From CALMEC01 sp031366605 (lineage in GTDB: Bacteria > Actinomycetota > Thermoleophilia > Miltoncostaeales > Miltoncostaeaceae), in contig JANLOO010000029.1 in the NCBI GenBank assembly GCA_031366605.1, positions 1 through 21,870 of the forward strand: a DNA stretch of 21,870 nucleotides. Direction: 5' to 3'. Under the pieces are notes generated by a model. It worked only from the letters and a program-made list of their open reading frames with translations, searched no databases and was not told the origin of the DNA. Positions 15,529-21,605 of the stretch are shown piece after piece. Numbering within the stretch: the stretch's first letter is position 1; every line of letters begins with the position of its first letter. The position numbers and the translations under genes are program-made.

Positions 15529-15559
15529 CCAAGGTGATCTACGGAACGTTCGTGGCACG

Positions 15560-16380
15560 ACGTACTCGGTGTCGTCCCGACTCCAATGAGGGCAAAAGGC
15601 GGACTTTGATACGTGAACCGCCCCGGGACGTGTTGCGAATGGACCGGGATCTCATCTTCTGAGACGGTCTCGGACCGCAACGGGGAGATGACCAAGGACC
15701 ATCGGGGCAGGCATGCGCGGACCGCGATTGGCGAAAATCCTGATCACAAAAGGGATCGCGCCCGAGGGCCGTGGCGTCCCAGCCACACAACCTGGGGTGA
15801 TGCCCAGATCGCCGCCGCCATCGAGCGGACCGCGCGCCACCCGCTCCCGACTCGCGAAACTCACCGGTCGAGGCCTCATCCGAGAGATCGGCAGCGGCCC
15901 GAACGACCCGCCGCTCCTTTCCGGCCCGATGAACCCTTGGGTCCGCCGGCCCGTGCCGGGTCTCAGCTCAGATCAGACGTTGATGGCTGAGTAGCGCATC
16001 GGCTGGGAGGCGAGTTGGAGTTGCCGCAGTCTTGTTGGACAAGGTGTCCATCAGAGTGAGCCAACTCCAGCCGCGATCGGTAACGTGACTTTGCCAGTGG
16101 ACATCTCAAGAGCTTGGGACGCTCACAGCGCCGCCTTTACTCGGGTGACTCCTCGCGGAGTCCACGACGACGTGCCCACGTTCTACGTACAGCTCCAGGC
16201 TTACGGCGTCCCGGACGAAGACGTAGTGGTGCGCGCCCCCTCTCTGCCAACCAGGCGTTGTTCCCCTGGGCACATCCCCCGTCCTCATGGAGACGCTTCC
16301 TCGACCTCAAGTGGTCTTTGCCGGCACCGTCTGAGGGCACGGAGCCCGACGTTTCCTACGAGCGTGACAAGTAGAGCAAA
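15560..16380. other. gene-poor stretch with a possible decayed winged-helix coding remnant
   Basis: No intact gene is convincing here. On the plus strand at about 15775-15915, a phrase GDAQIAAAIERTA in one frame is followed in the next frame by TRSRLAKLTGRGLIREIGSG. Together they resemble the recognition helix and wing of a winged-helix DNA-binding protein broken by a frameshift. GC at third positions is high only within these short pieces. The part 16000-16380 shows mixed codon use and only small hairpins (CTTGT-TGG-ACAAG). The promoter of the minus-strand protease operon must lie in 15517-15750, but I cannot assign it. Confidence 0.3.
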
Positions 16381-16381
16381 G

Positions 16382-16406
16382 AAAAAGCCCTCCTGAGCGG
16401 GCCTTT
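16382..16406 (-). terminator. intrinsic terminator of tRNA-Arg(ACG)
   Basis: Read on the minus strand, AAAGGCCC-loop-GGGCTTTTTC forms a GC stem followed by a run of five T. It begins 8 nt past the tRNA 3' end. Confidence 0.75.
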
Positions 16407-16413
16407 CATCTCA

Positions 16414-16487
16414 CGCGCCAGACAGGATTCGAACCTGTGACCTTCGGTTTCGTAGACCGACGCTCTATCCGACTGAGCTACTGGCGC
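16414..16487 (-). tRNA. tRNA-Arg (anticodon ACG)
   Basis: Complete cloverleaf of 74 nt without encoded CCA. Acceptor GCGCCAG pairs with CTGGCGC, discriminator G. The D arm contains AGCTCAGTCGGATAGAGC, the anticodon loop is CTACGAA with anticodon ACG, and the T arm is ACAGGTTCGAATCCTGT. A34 is the target of TadA, whose gene is also in this window. Confidence 0.97.
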
Positions 16488-16606
16488 AACCGATCAAGCC
16501 TACCAGAGGCGTCCTTCACGCTTCCTTCACACGAACTTCGCCAAAGGGCTCATGTCAGGGGGTCAACCTGCCGAAGAAGAAGGACCACACCCTTTGGAGA
16601 GAGAGC

Positions 16607-16915
16607 GTGGAAGCAGTACTTGCAGTAATCGTCGGGATCGCGTTCGGATCTGCTCTTGCAGCTGCCGTGGCGTTCCCCCTTCGCCGCCGGCAGCGCAATC
16701 GTCAGTCCGGGCGGACCGAACGCACCCGACGAATTCCCCTCCACACCGCCGAGCAGCGGCACCGCGCTGGCATCGTCGCCGCAACGTTCGCGTTGAGCGC
16801 AACGGTCGCACAGTTCGCGGGTTGGTCGTTCATCGCCGGGTACCTGATGCTCGGAGCCGTGTTCCTCGCCGTCCAGGCTGGGACATCGGCACTCGCCGCG
16901 CGCCGCCGCTCCTAA
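16607..16915 (+). CDS. small hypothetical membrane protein
   Basis: Not recognised. The 102-aa protein has one hydrophobic segment at the N-terminus (VLAVIVGIAFGSALAAAVAF), a basic middle (RRRQRNRQSGRTERTRR), then two further hydrophobic stretches (AGIVAATFALSATVAQFAGW and FIAGYLMLGAVFLAVQAG) and a basic C-terminal end. The GTG start has a purine-rich ribosome site (GGAG at 16596-16599, 7 nt spacing). It ends 10 nt before the convergent M50 protease gene. Probably a real gene because of the ribosome site and clean membrane topology. Confidence 0.6.
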   Translation: MEAVLAVIVGIAFGSALAAAVAFPLRRRQRNRQSGRTERTRRIPLHTAEQRHRAGIVAATFALSATVAQFAGWSFIAGYLMLGAVFLAVQAGTSALAARRRS

Positions 16916-16925
16916 ACCAAGCCGG

Positions 16926-17915
16926 CTAGATCAGCTTGACGTTTCCGATGAACCGGCCGAGATCGGCGAGGTTGGGATCGACCCCCATCGCGGACACACT
17001 CGCATCAGCGATCTGGAACAGGAACTGACCGAAACCCGTGCCGATCATCAGCACGAGCAGGATCATGACCGCGTACCTGGCGATGGGCGCGATGGCCGCT
17101 CGCACGCCGTACGGCAGATACGGGTCGATGATCCCGTACCCATCCAGACCGGGAACCGGCAACAGGTTGAGCGCCCCGGTCGCGAACTCGAGCCACCCCA
17201 GGTACGTGATCGACGCTTGGAGCGCCGGCGAACCATCGAACGCACCGGCCCTCACGAGTCCGATGCAGGCGATACCGAAGACGATGTTGACGACCGGCCC
17301 GGCAAGCGAGACGAGTGACCGCCGGTGGTGCGATTTGATGTTGCCGTGGTCGATCCACACGGCGCCGCCCGGAAGGCCGATCCCGCCGAGGATCAGGAAC
17401 GCGATCGGGATCGCGACCGAGAAGATCGGATCGGCGTACTTACGCGGATCGAGCGTCAAGTAGCCGCGCCCCACAACGGAATGGTCACCGCTCTTGTACG
17501 CGACGAACGCGTGGGCCCACTCGTGCAGGCAGAGCGAGACCACCCACCCTGAGACGACCAGCAAGAACGATGCGATCTTGAGCCGGTTGTCGAAGTCGAG
17601 GAACTGCACACCGCCCTGCGACACCACACCCAATCGTGATTGGGTCACGACGAAACACATCACGACGAAGAATCCCGTGATCGCCCAGAAGACCCATCCG
17701 GGTCGACGTTGGCTGCGCTGGTGTGCCGTCAGCTCGCGTGCGACTCCCGACGGCGCCTTGGCCTGGGCTTTGACGCACCCAACGCAGTGGCGCCCCACCG
17801 CGGCCTGGACCAGGCAGTCGGGGCACGCGGGCCGCTCGCACCTGGTGCACGAGAGGAGTGTGGGCACGTTCGGATGGAACGTGCAGCGTGGGGTGTCGGC
17901 CGGGAAGTCGCTCAT
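16926..17915 (-). CDS. site-2 protease family (M50) metalloprotease with N-terminal B-box-like zinc finger
   Basis: Intramembrane zinc protease of 329 aa. Residues 11-47 form a B-box-like zinc finger: Cys11, His14, Cys23, Cys26, Cys31, Cys34, Cys44, Cys47. About six membrane segments follow. The zinc motif HEWAH is at residues 131-135 inside SLCLHEWAHAFVAY, and the third ligand is Asp258 in NLLPVPGLDGYG. This is the rhomboid-like-length group III M50 type that often processes or moves near membrane proteins; substrates are unknown. The soluble zinc finger suggests a binding partner. No Shine-Dalgarno is obvious before the ATG. Confidence 0.93.
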   Translation of the reverse strand: MSDFPADTPRCTFHPNVPTLLSCTRCERPACPDCLVQAAVGRHCVGCVKAQAKAPSGVARELTAHQRSQRRPGWVFWAITGFFVVMCFVVTQSRLGVVSQGGVQFLDFDNRLKIASFLLVVSGWVVSLCLHEWAHAFVAYKSGDHSVVGRGYLTLDPRKYADPIFSVAIPIAFLILGGIGLPGGAVWIDHGNIKSHHRRSLVSLAGPVVNIVFGIACIGLVRAGAFDGSPALQASITYLGWLEFATGALNLLPVPGLDGYGIIDPYLPYGVRAAIAPIARYAVMILLVLMIGTGFGQFLFQIADASVSAMGVDPNLADLGRFIGNVKLI

Positions 17916-17961
17916 TGTCAGGGGTGGAGCATGTCGCGCGGCCGTGCCGGCCGAAATGGAG

Positions 17962-18051
17962 CGGAGAGGGAGGGATTCGAACCCTCGATCCAGGGAAAAC
18001 CCGGATACCCACTTAGCAGGCGGGCGCTTTCAGCCTCTCAGCCACCTCTCC
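17962..18051 (-). tRNA. tRNA-Ser (anticodon GCT)
   Basis: Class II tRNA of 90 nt. Acceptor GGAGAGG pairs with CCTCTCC, discriminator G, no encoded CCA. The D arm is GGCTGAGAGGCTGAAAGC, the anticodon loop CTGCTAA with GCT, a long variable arm follows (ATCCGGGTTTTCCCTGGATC), and the T arm is GAGGGTTCGAATCCCTC. Confidence 0.97.
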
Positions 18052-18116
18052 GTGTATGTCACTATCGTACCGACTTCACCACCCACATCGACGTGGGGCC
18101 GCATTGAGTTGACCCC

Positions 18117-18203
18117 GGAGGGGTGGCAGAGCGGTCGAATGCAACGGTCTTGAAAACCGTCAGGGGTTCACGCCCCTCGAGGGTTCAAATCCCTCCCCCT
18201 CCG
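18117..18203 (+). tRNA. tRNA-Ser (anticodon TGA)
   Basis: Class II tRNA of 87 nt. Acceptor GGAGGGG pairs with CCCCTCC, discriminator G, no encoded CCA. Anticodon stem ACGGT/ACCGT with loop CTTGAAA gives anticodon TGA. A long variable arm and the T arm GAGGGTTCAAATCCCTC are clear. It is divergent from tRNA-Ser(GCT) with 65 nt between their 5' ends. Confidence 0.97.
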
Positions 18204-18214
18204 TTTGTGGCCCT

Positions 18215-19012
18215 TCAGTCCAGCGGTTTGCGCGCGACGGCGAACAGCTTGCAGTAGTCGTAGACGAATCCGGTCGGCCCGGATTCGGCGTGCAGCGCGG
18301 CCTCGATCCGCTGGTCGAGCTCGCTGAACCCACCGGGAGGGTTGCCGAGCAGGTGTCCGGCCACCGAGCGGGTGCGGGCCATGAACGCGTCCGGGGGAGT
18401 GCTGCGCCGGCGGCGCTCCATCCAGACGTCGAGGGGCTCGAGAGCGGCGGCGCGCAGGTCGGCTTCGATCTCGTCGACGTCGCGCTGATTCTCGGCGAAC
18501 CAGCCGGTCCACGCCGCCGGGGCGCCGATCCGCTCGAGCAACTCGCGCCACGCATCCTCGCCGCCACGACCGGCAGTGAGGATGCCCATGACGCCGCCCG
18601 GCCGCAGCGCGCGGGCCATCCGTGCCACGGCGCCCGGTTTGTCCGGGAACCAGTGCAACGCCATCGCGGAGATGACCGCATCGAAGTCGCCGTCCTCCAC
18701 GCCCATCTCCATGACGTCCTCGGCGCGGAGCTCGACCTGGACGCCGGGGAACTCGTCGAGCTTTGCGGTGAAGACATCCAGCATGCCCTCGGCGGGATCC
18801 AACCCGACGAGCGTTGAGACGTCGAAGCGGCGGATCATCGCCGCCGACGAGAAGCCCGTGCCGCACCCCACGTCGAGCACCCGCGCGTAGTCACCGTCGG
18901 GGAGCGACATCACCAGCCGCTCGGAGCCGGCGATGTTGTGCCGCACGGCGGCGTCGTATGACTCGGCGGCCTTGTTGAAGCCCTCGGGCGCGTCGCCGGT
19001 GGTCGTCGTCAT
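18215..19012 (-). CDS. class I SAM-dependent methyltransferase (UbiE/Tam-like)
   Basis: Methyltransferase of 265 aa with motif I VLDVGCGTGFSSAAM (about residues 45-59), acidic motif VGLDPAEGMLD, motif DVMEMGVEDGDFDAVISAMA with the following LHWFPDK, and LRPGGVMGILTAG. The phrase ALHWFPDKPGA resembles trans-aconitate methyltransferase-like and biotin-pathway BioC-like proteins, but the substrate cannot be fixed. A Shine-Dalgarno GAGGAG (19023-19028) precedes the ATG with about 10 nt spacing. The 3' end faces tRNA-Ser(TGA) 11 nt away. Confidence 0.9.
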   Translation of the reverse strand: MTTTTGDAPEGFNKAAESYDAAVRHNIAGSERLVMSLPDGDYARVLDVGCGTGFSSAAMIRRFDVSTLVGLDPAEGMLDVFTAKLDEFPGVQVELRAEDVMEMGVEDGDFDAVISAMALHWFPDKPGAVARMARALRPGGVMGILTAGRGGEDAWRELLERIGAPAAWTGWFAENQRDVDEIEADLRAAALEPLDVWMERRRRSTPPDAFMARTRSVAGHLLGNPPGGFSELDQRIEAALHAESGPTGFVYDYCKLFAVARKPLD

Positions 19013-19066
19013 CAGGTCATCGCTCCTCGATGGACAGTACGGGGGACGAAGCTTATGTCGCGGGCG

Positions 19067-19243
19067 GGACCACTACCACCGGCGCGGAACCGGGGCCGGA
19101 GGCGGAGAGCGAGACCGAGGAAGGCCAGGACGCGGTCTTGCCCGCATATTGGGCAATATGTGGGCAAGCGAGGGCACCGCATGCCGATGGTCGCAGCCAG
19201 CAAGAACGCGCGGTCATTGACGTGTCGGGTCGGACCACTACCA
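19067..19243. repeat. 12-bp direct repeat flanking a 153-bp segment
   Basis: GGACCACTACCA occurs at 19067-19078 and again at 19232-19243 in the same orientation, with further partial identity just upstream. The segment between them holds a long hairpin. The second copy is directly before the -10 of the DUF1801 gene. Confidence 0.6.
19137..19168. repeat. 14-bp near-perfect inverted repeat (hairpin)
   Basis: CTTGCCCGCATATT (19137-19150) and AATATGTGGGCAAG (19155-19168) pair at 13 of 14 positions plus a G-T pair, around a GGGC loop. No U tract follows. Function unknown; it may be a transcription stop, a protein site or a mobile-element trace. Confidence 0.6.
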
Positions 19244-19244
19244 G

Positions 19245-19250
19245 TAGGAT
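19245..19250 (+). promoter_or_regulatory. -10 TAGGAT of the DUF1801 gene (leaderless)
   Basis: TAGGAT lies exactly 6 nt before the ATG at 19257, the same layout as for tadA, the sigma gene and the HTH-citrate synthase. Confidence 0.5.
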
Positions 19251-19256
19251 GAGAAG

Positions 19257-19676
19257 ATGAAACAGTCGGGTGCGAGCCAAGGCCAGTCGGCCTCGGAGCT
19301 CATCTCGAACAGAATCGCCGAACTTGGGGACTGGCGCGGGGAAACCCTCAGCAGAATGCGCAAGCTCATCAAGGAAGCAGACCCCGACGTCGTCGAGGAG
19401 TGGAAGTGGATGGGCACTCCCATTTGGTCGCACGACGGCATCATCTGCACCGGCGAATCCTACAAAAATGTCGTGAAGCTCACCTTCTTCAAGGGCGCGT
19501 CTCTGAAGGATCCGGCCCGTCTCTTCAACTCGAGTCTCGACGGAAACGCACGCCGCGCGATCGACATCCACGAAGGAGAAGAAGTTGACGAGTCCGCCTT
19601 CAAGACGCTCGTTCGCCAAGCGGTCGCCCTCAACAGTTCTGGCAAGTCGAAATCTTCGAAGAAAGCGACGTCCTAA
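19257..19676 (+). CDS. DUF1801 domain protein
   Basis: Protein of 139 aa with the DUF1801 core: LGDWRGETLSRMRKLIKEAD, PDVVEEWKWMGTPIWSHDG, YKNVVKLTFFKGASLKDP, and a Ser/Lys-rich C-terminus. DUF1801 proteins are small YdhG-like proteins of unknown function, often found in accessory regions. Base composition is visibly lower in GC than the neighbouring housekeeping genes, which suggests transfer. The start follows a leaderless-type -10. The stop is followed within a few bases by an IS3 transposase remnant. Confidence 0.88.
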   Translation: MKQSGASQGQSASELISNRIAELGDWRGETLSRMRKLIKEADPDVVEEWKWMGTPIWSHDGIICTGESYKNVVKLTFFKGASLKDPARLFNSSLDGNARRAIDIHEGEEVDESAFKTLVRQAVALNSSGKSKSSKKATS

Positions 19677-19680
19677 AAGG

Positions 19681-19833
19681 GATTCCGCCCTTCGACAGCC
19701 GGTTGAAGCGAAGCGGCAGCTGTTCGACGACATCGAGGTTTTCTACAACCGAAAGCGAATGCACTCGTCGCTCGGCTACGTCAGCCCAGCCGAGTTCGAG
19801 CGCAACGCTTCGGTACTGATGTTGGCGGCATGA
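19681..19833 (+). pseudogene. IS3-family transposase (OrfB) C-terminal remnant
   Basis: The reading frame DSALRQPVEAKRQLFDDIEVFYNRKRMHSSLGYVSPAEFE matches the C-terminal end of IS3-type OrfB, including the last part of the DDE catalytic region and the conserved FYNRKRMHSSLGY box. Everything upstream is absent: the frame enters from non-matching sequence immediately after the DUF1801 stop. It is a remnant left by a deletion and not functional. Confidence 0.85.
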
Positions 19834-19917
19834 ACAATGGTGTGAAGTGCGCCTTCGCTCGTTTCTCTCGCTTCGGCGGGCTACACGTCGGCTTCGCATA
19901 GCCGGGGGGTCGCTCCG

Positions 19918-19946
19918 ACCAACCTCGTTCGTGCTGCGAGGTTGGT
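19918..19946. repeat. 10-bp perfect hairpin
   Basis: ACCAACCTCG (19918-19927) and CGAGGTTGGT (19937-19946) are exact complements around a 9-nt loop, immediately 5' of the candidate structured RNA. It could belong to that RNA or end upstream transcription. Confidence 0.55.
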
Positions 19947-19950
19947 ACCC

Positions 19951-20127
19951 GTGGGAGAGGATTTGCACCCGGTCTTAGTGGTCCTCCTCGCGATTACGAA
20001 CACGTATCCCGGCTGCAAAACCGTCGCCAGGCTTTGTCCTCGGTCCCACCGTTTCTGGCAACCGACCCGAGTCTCATTTCCCCATCGGGCGAGGACGTGG
20101 TGTCCTGCCGCCGAGCGTCCTTTTTTT
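19951..20127 (+). ncRNA. candidate structured non-coding RNA
   Basis: Not recognised as a known family. Nested helices: P1 pairs GTGGGA-GAGGA (19951-19961) with TCCTC-GG-TCCCAC (20037-20049); P2 follows without a gap on the 5' side and pairs TTTGCA-C-CCGG (19962-19972) with CCGG-C-TGCAAA (20009-20019); P3 pairs GATTACG with CGTATC (19992-20008) around an AACA loop. A 17-nt bulge lies 3' of P2. Downstream are a 5-bp hairpin (CCCGA/TCGGG, 20066-20089) and a strong intrinsic terminator. The overall rod of ~175 nt ending in a terminator looks like a small RNA or a riboswitch-like leader. The terminator, and the TTG start of the ATPase 200 nt further on, favour a stand-alone RNA. The strand is inferred from the terminator. 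Confidence 0.45.
20091..20127 (+). terminator. intrinsic terminator with seven T
   Basis: GAGGACG pairs with CGTCCTT and is followed by an unbroken T run (20121-20127). This is the clearest rho-independent terminator in the window, and no protein gene precedes it within 250 nt. Confidence 0.75.
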
Positions 20128-20208
20128 CATACTCCGTGGACGGGCCGCCACGCCCGACTCCACTGACTCGGTGTTCGCTCCAGGATACGTTGCCGTACTT
20201 ATGAGAGC

Positions 20209-20268
20209 GGCACTAATTCCGACACCGGGGCACTTTCCGGCAAAACTCCGATTAGTGTCTCGGCAAAA
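20209..20268. repeat. repeat cluster, possibly an insertion-sequence end
   Basis: CACTAAT (20211-20217) and ATTAGTG (20251-20257) are inverted. CGGCAAAA occurs twice in direct orientation (20238-20245, 20261-20268). GGCACT followed by TTCCG occurs twice (20209 and 20229). Clustered short repeats of this kind mark the ends of IS21-like elements, but no IstA/IstB is present. Confidence 0.4.
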
Positions 20269-20332
20269 ACATGGTTAGCATGTCGTCAGAAAGTGGGCTT
20301 GTCGCCCTCTTGTCCTTCGAAAGTGATCAGTT

Positions 20333-21589
20333 TTGAACGAGCTGCCGCGCCGCGCAACACCCTTGGTTCGGGAGTTCCTCGAGGGCTTCCGCGCAGTTGT
20401 CGTCAATGGTCCGCGCCAAGCCGGTAAGAGCACGGTCCTCGGGCAGGTCCAGGTCAACCGGGGTCCACTGATCACACTTGACGACCCCACACAACTCGAT
20501 CTGGCTCGGACCGATCCCATCGGATTCCTTGCGCAGATCCCGCCCCATGCAGCAATCGACGAGTTCCAGCGCGGAGGCGCGGCGCTCTTACTCGGCGTCA
20601 AGAAGACACTGGACGAGCGCAACGACCGGGGTCAGTTGCTGCTCGCCGGATCCACGCGATTCCTGACGACCCGACGCCTGGCCGAAACCCTGACCGGGAG
20701 GGTCGGTATCATCGATCTTCTCCCACTCTCGGCGGGCGAGATCAGAGGCAGCCGCGAGGGCTTTCTCGATGCGGTCTTCAATGAGTTGACCGTTGGGGAT
20801 CTCGCATGCGAGGCACTCGGGCGTGCGGATTACGCCGAACAGATCGCTGTCGGTGGCTTCCCCGAGCTCGCCCTGGGCGCGGCGAGCGACCGCTTTCGGA
20901 GCGTATGGTGCCGCAGCTATCTGGACACGGTGACAGCGCCGACAAACGTTGAGCAGGTCGGTGACATGCGCCGGCCCGATCTGCCGGGTGGCCTCATCCA
21001 CCAAGTTGCAGCCCGAAGTTCGGGTGAGATCGTCGTGGCCGACCTCGCTCGGGAACTGCGAGCCGACGAGACGACGATCCGAACCCATCTCGAACTGCTC
21101 CAAACCCTCTATCTGATCCGGTCGTTGCCGGCGTGGACGACGGGCCTGACCAATCGCGCCAAACGCCGGGCCGTCGGTCACCTGCTGGACACCGCGCTCG
21201 CCTGTCACCTCCTGGGAGAGACCGCAACGAGTTTGGCCGAGCCGACGTCGCGGTGGTTCGGCCCGCTACTCGAGTCCTTCGTCGTCGGCGAGCTCGCCAA
21301 GCAGGCGACATGGTGCGACGCCCCCACGGCGTTGGGCCAGTACCGGGACCGTGACCAACGCGAGGTCGACGTGATCGTGGAGCGGCACGGACGCGTAGTG
21401 GCCATCGAGATCAAGGCAACGGCAACACCGCTGACGTCGCATGCTCGCCACATCAATTACCTGCGATCAAAGTTGGGCGAGCGTTTCGCGTTGGGGATCA
21501 TCCTGCACACCGGAACGCAGCAGCTGTGGCTGGGCGAACGCATCGCGGCGCTACCCGTTGCGGCCCTTTGGGCAGACGGTCTCGCATGA
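20333..21589 (+). CDS. AAA-type ATPase with DUF4143 domain
   Basis: ATP-binding protein of 418 aa. The N-terminal AAA_14 domain has Walker A GPRQAGKST (residues 26-34), Walker B AIDEFQR (73-80) and sensor LLLAGSTRFL. The C-terminal DUF4143 domain has a winged-helix-like part (ADETTIRTHLELLQTLYLIR) and a PD-(D/E)XK nuclease-like motif (REVDVIVERHGRVVAIEIKA, with Asp and E-x-K). The family is abundant in archaea and bacteria, its role is unclear, and it often lies in mobile or defence regions. The start TTG is the only candidate, since an in-frame stop lies 9 nt upstream, and its ribosome site is weak. It sits between transposase remnants. Confidence 0.9.
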   Translation: MNELPRRATPLVREFLEGFRAVVVNGPRQAGKSTVLGQVQVNRGPLITLDDPTQLDLARTDPIGFLAQIPPHAAIDEFQRGGAALLLGVKKTLDERNDRGQLLLAGSTRFLTTRRLAETLTGRVGIIDLLPLSAGEIRGSREGFLDAVFNELTVGDLACEALGRADYAEQIAVGGFPELALGAASDRFRSVWCRSYLDTVTAPTNVEQVGDMRRPDLPGGLIHQVAARSSGEIVVADLARELRADETTIRTHLELLQTLYLIRSLPAWTTGLTNRAKRRAVGHLLDTALACHLLGETATSLAEPTSRWFGPLLESFVVGELAKQATWCDAPTALGQYRDRDQREVDVIVERHGRVVAIEIKATATPLTSHARHINYLRSKLGERFALGIILHTGTQQLWLGERIAALPVAALWADGLA

Positions 21590-21605
21590 CACGGCTTGGT
21601 CAGGT

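Larger units (their letters stand above)
19834..20332. other. 500-nt intergenic region with RNA-like structure and repeats
   Basis: No protein gene is seen. From left to right it holds small GC hairpins (for example CGGC-TTCGCATA-GCCG), a 10-bp hairpin at 19918-19946, the candidate structured RNA with its terminator (19951-20127), and a repeat cluster at 20209-20268 before the DUF4143 gene. These are listed separately. Confidence 0.5.

Noticed and set aside
16085..16396. Plus-strand frame with plausible first half
   Set aside because: Third-position GC is close to random and the second half is Ser/Arg-rich noise ending in the tRNA terminator.
19012..19203. Minus-strand frame with a YCPICGQD phrase upstream of the methyltransferase
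   Set aside because: The phrase is simply the hairpin sequence translated; there is no ribosome site and no further zinc-finger pattern.
20009..20023. tRNA-Cys-like anticodon loop (CGG-CTGCAAAA-CCG)
   Set aside because: No T arm with TTC and no acceptor stem around it; the same bases are explained better by helix P2 of the RNA candidate.
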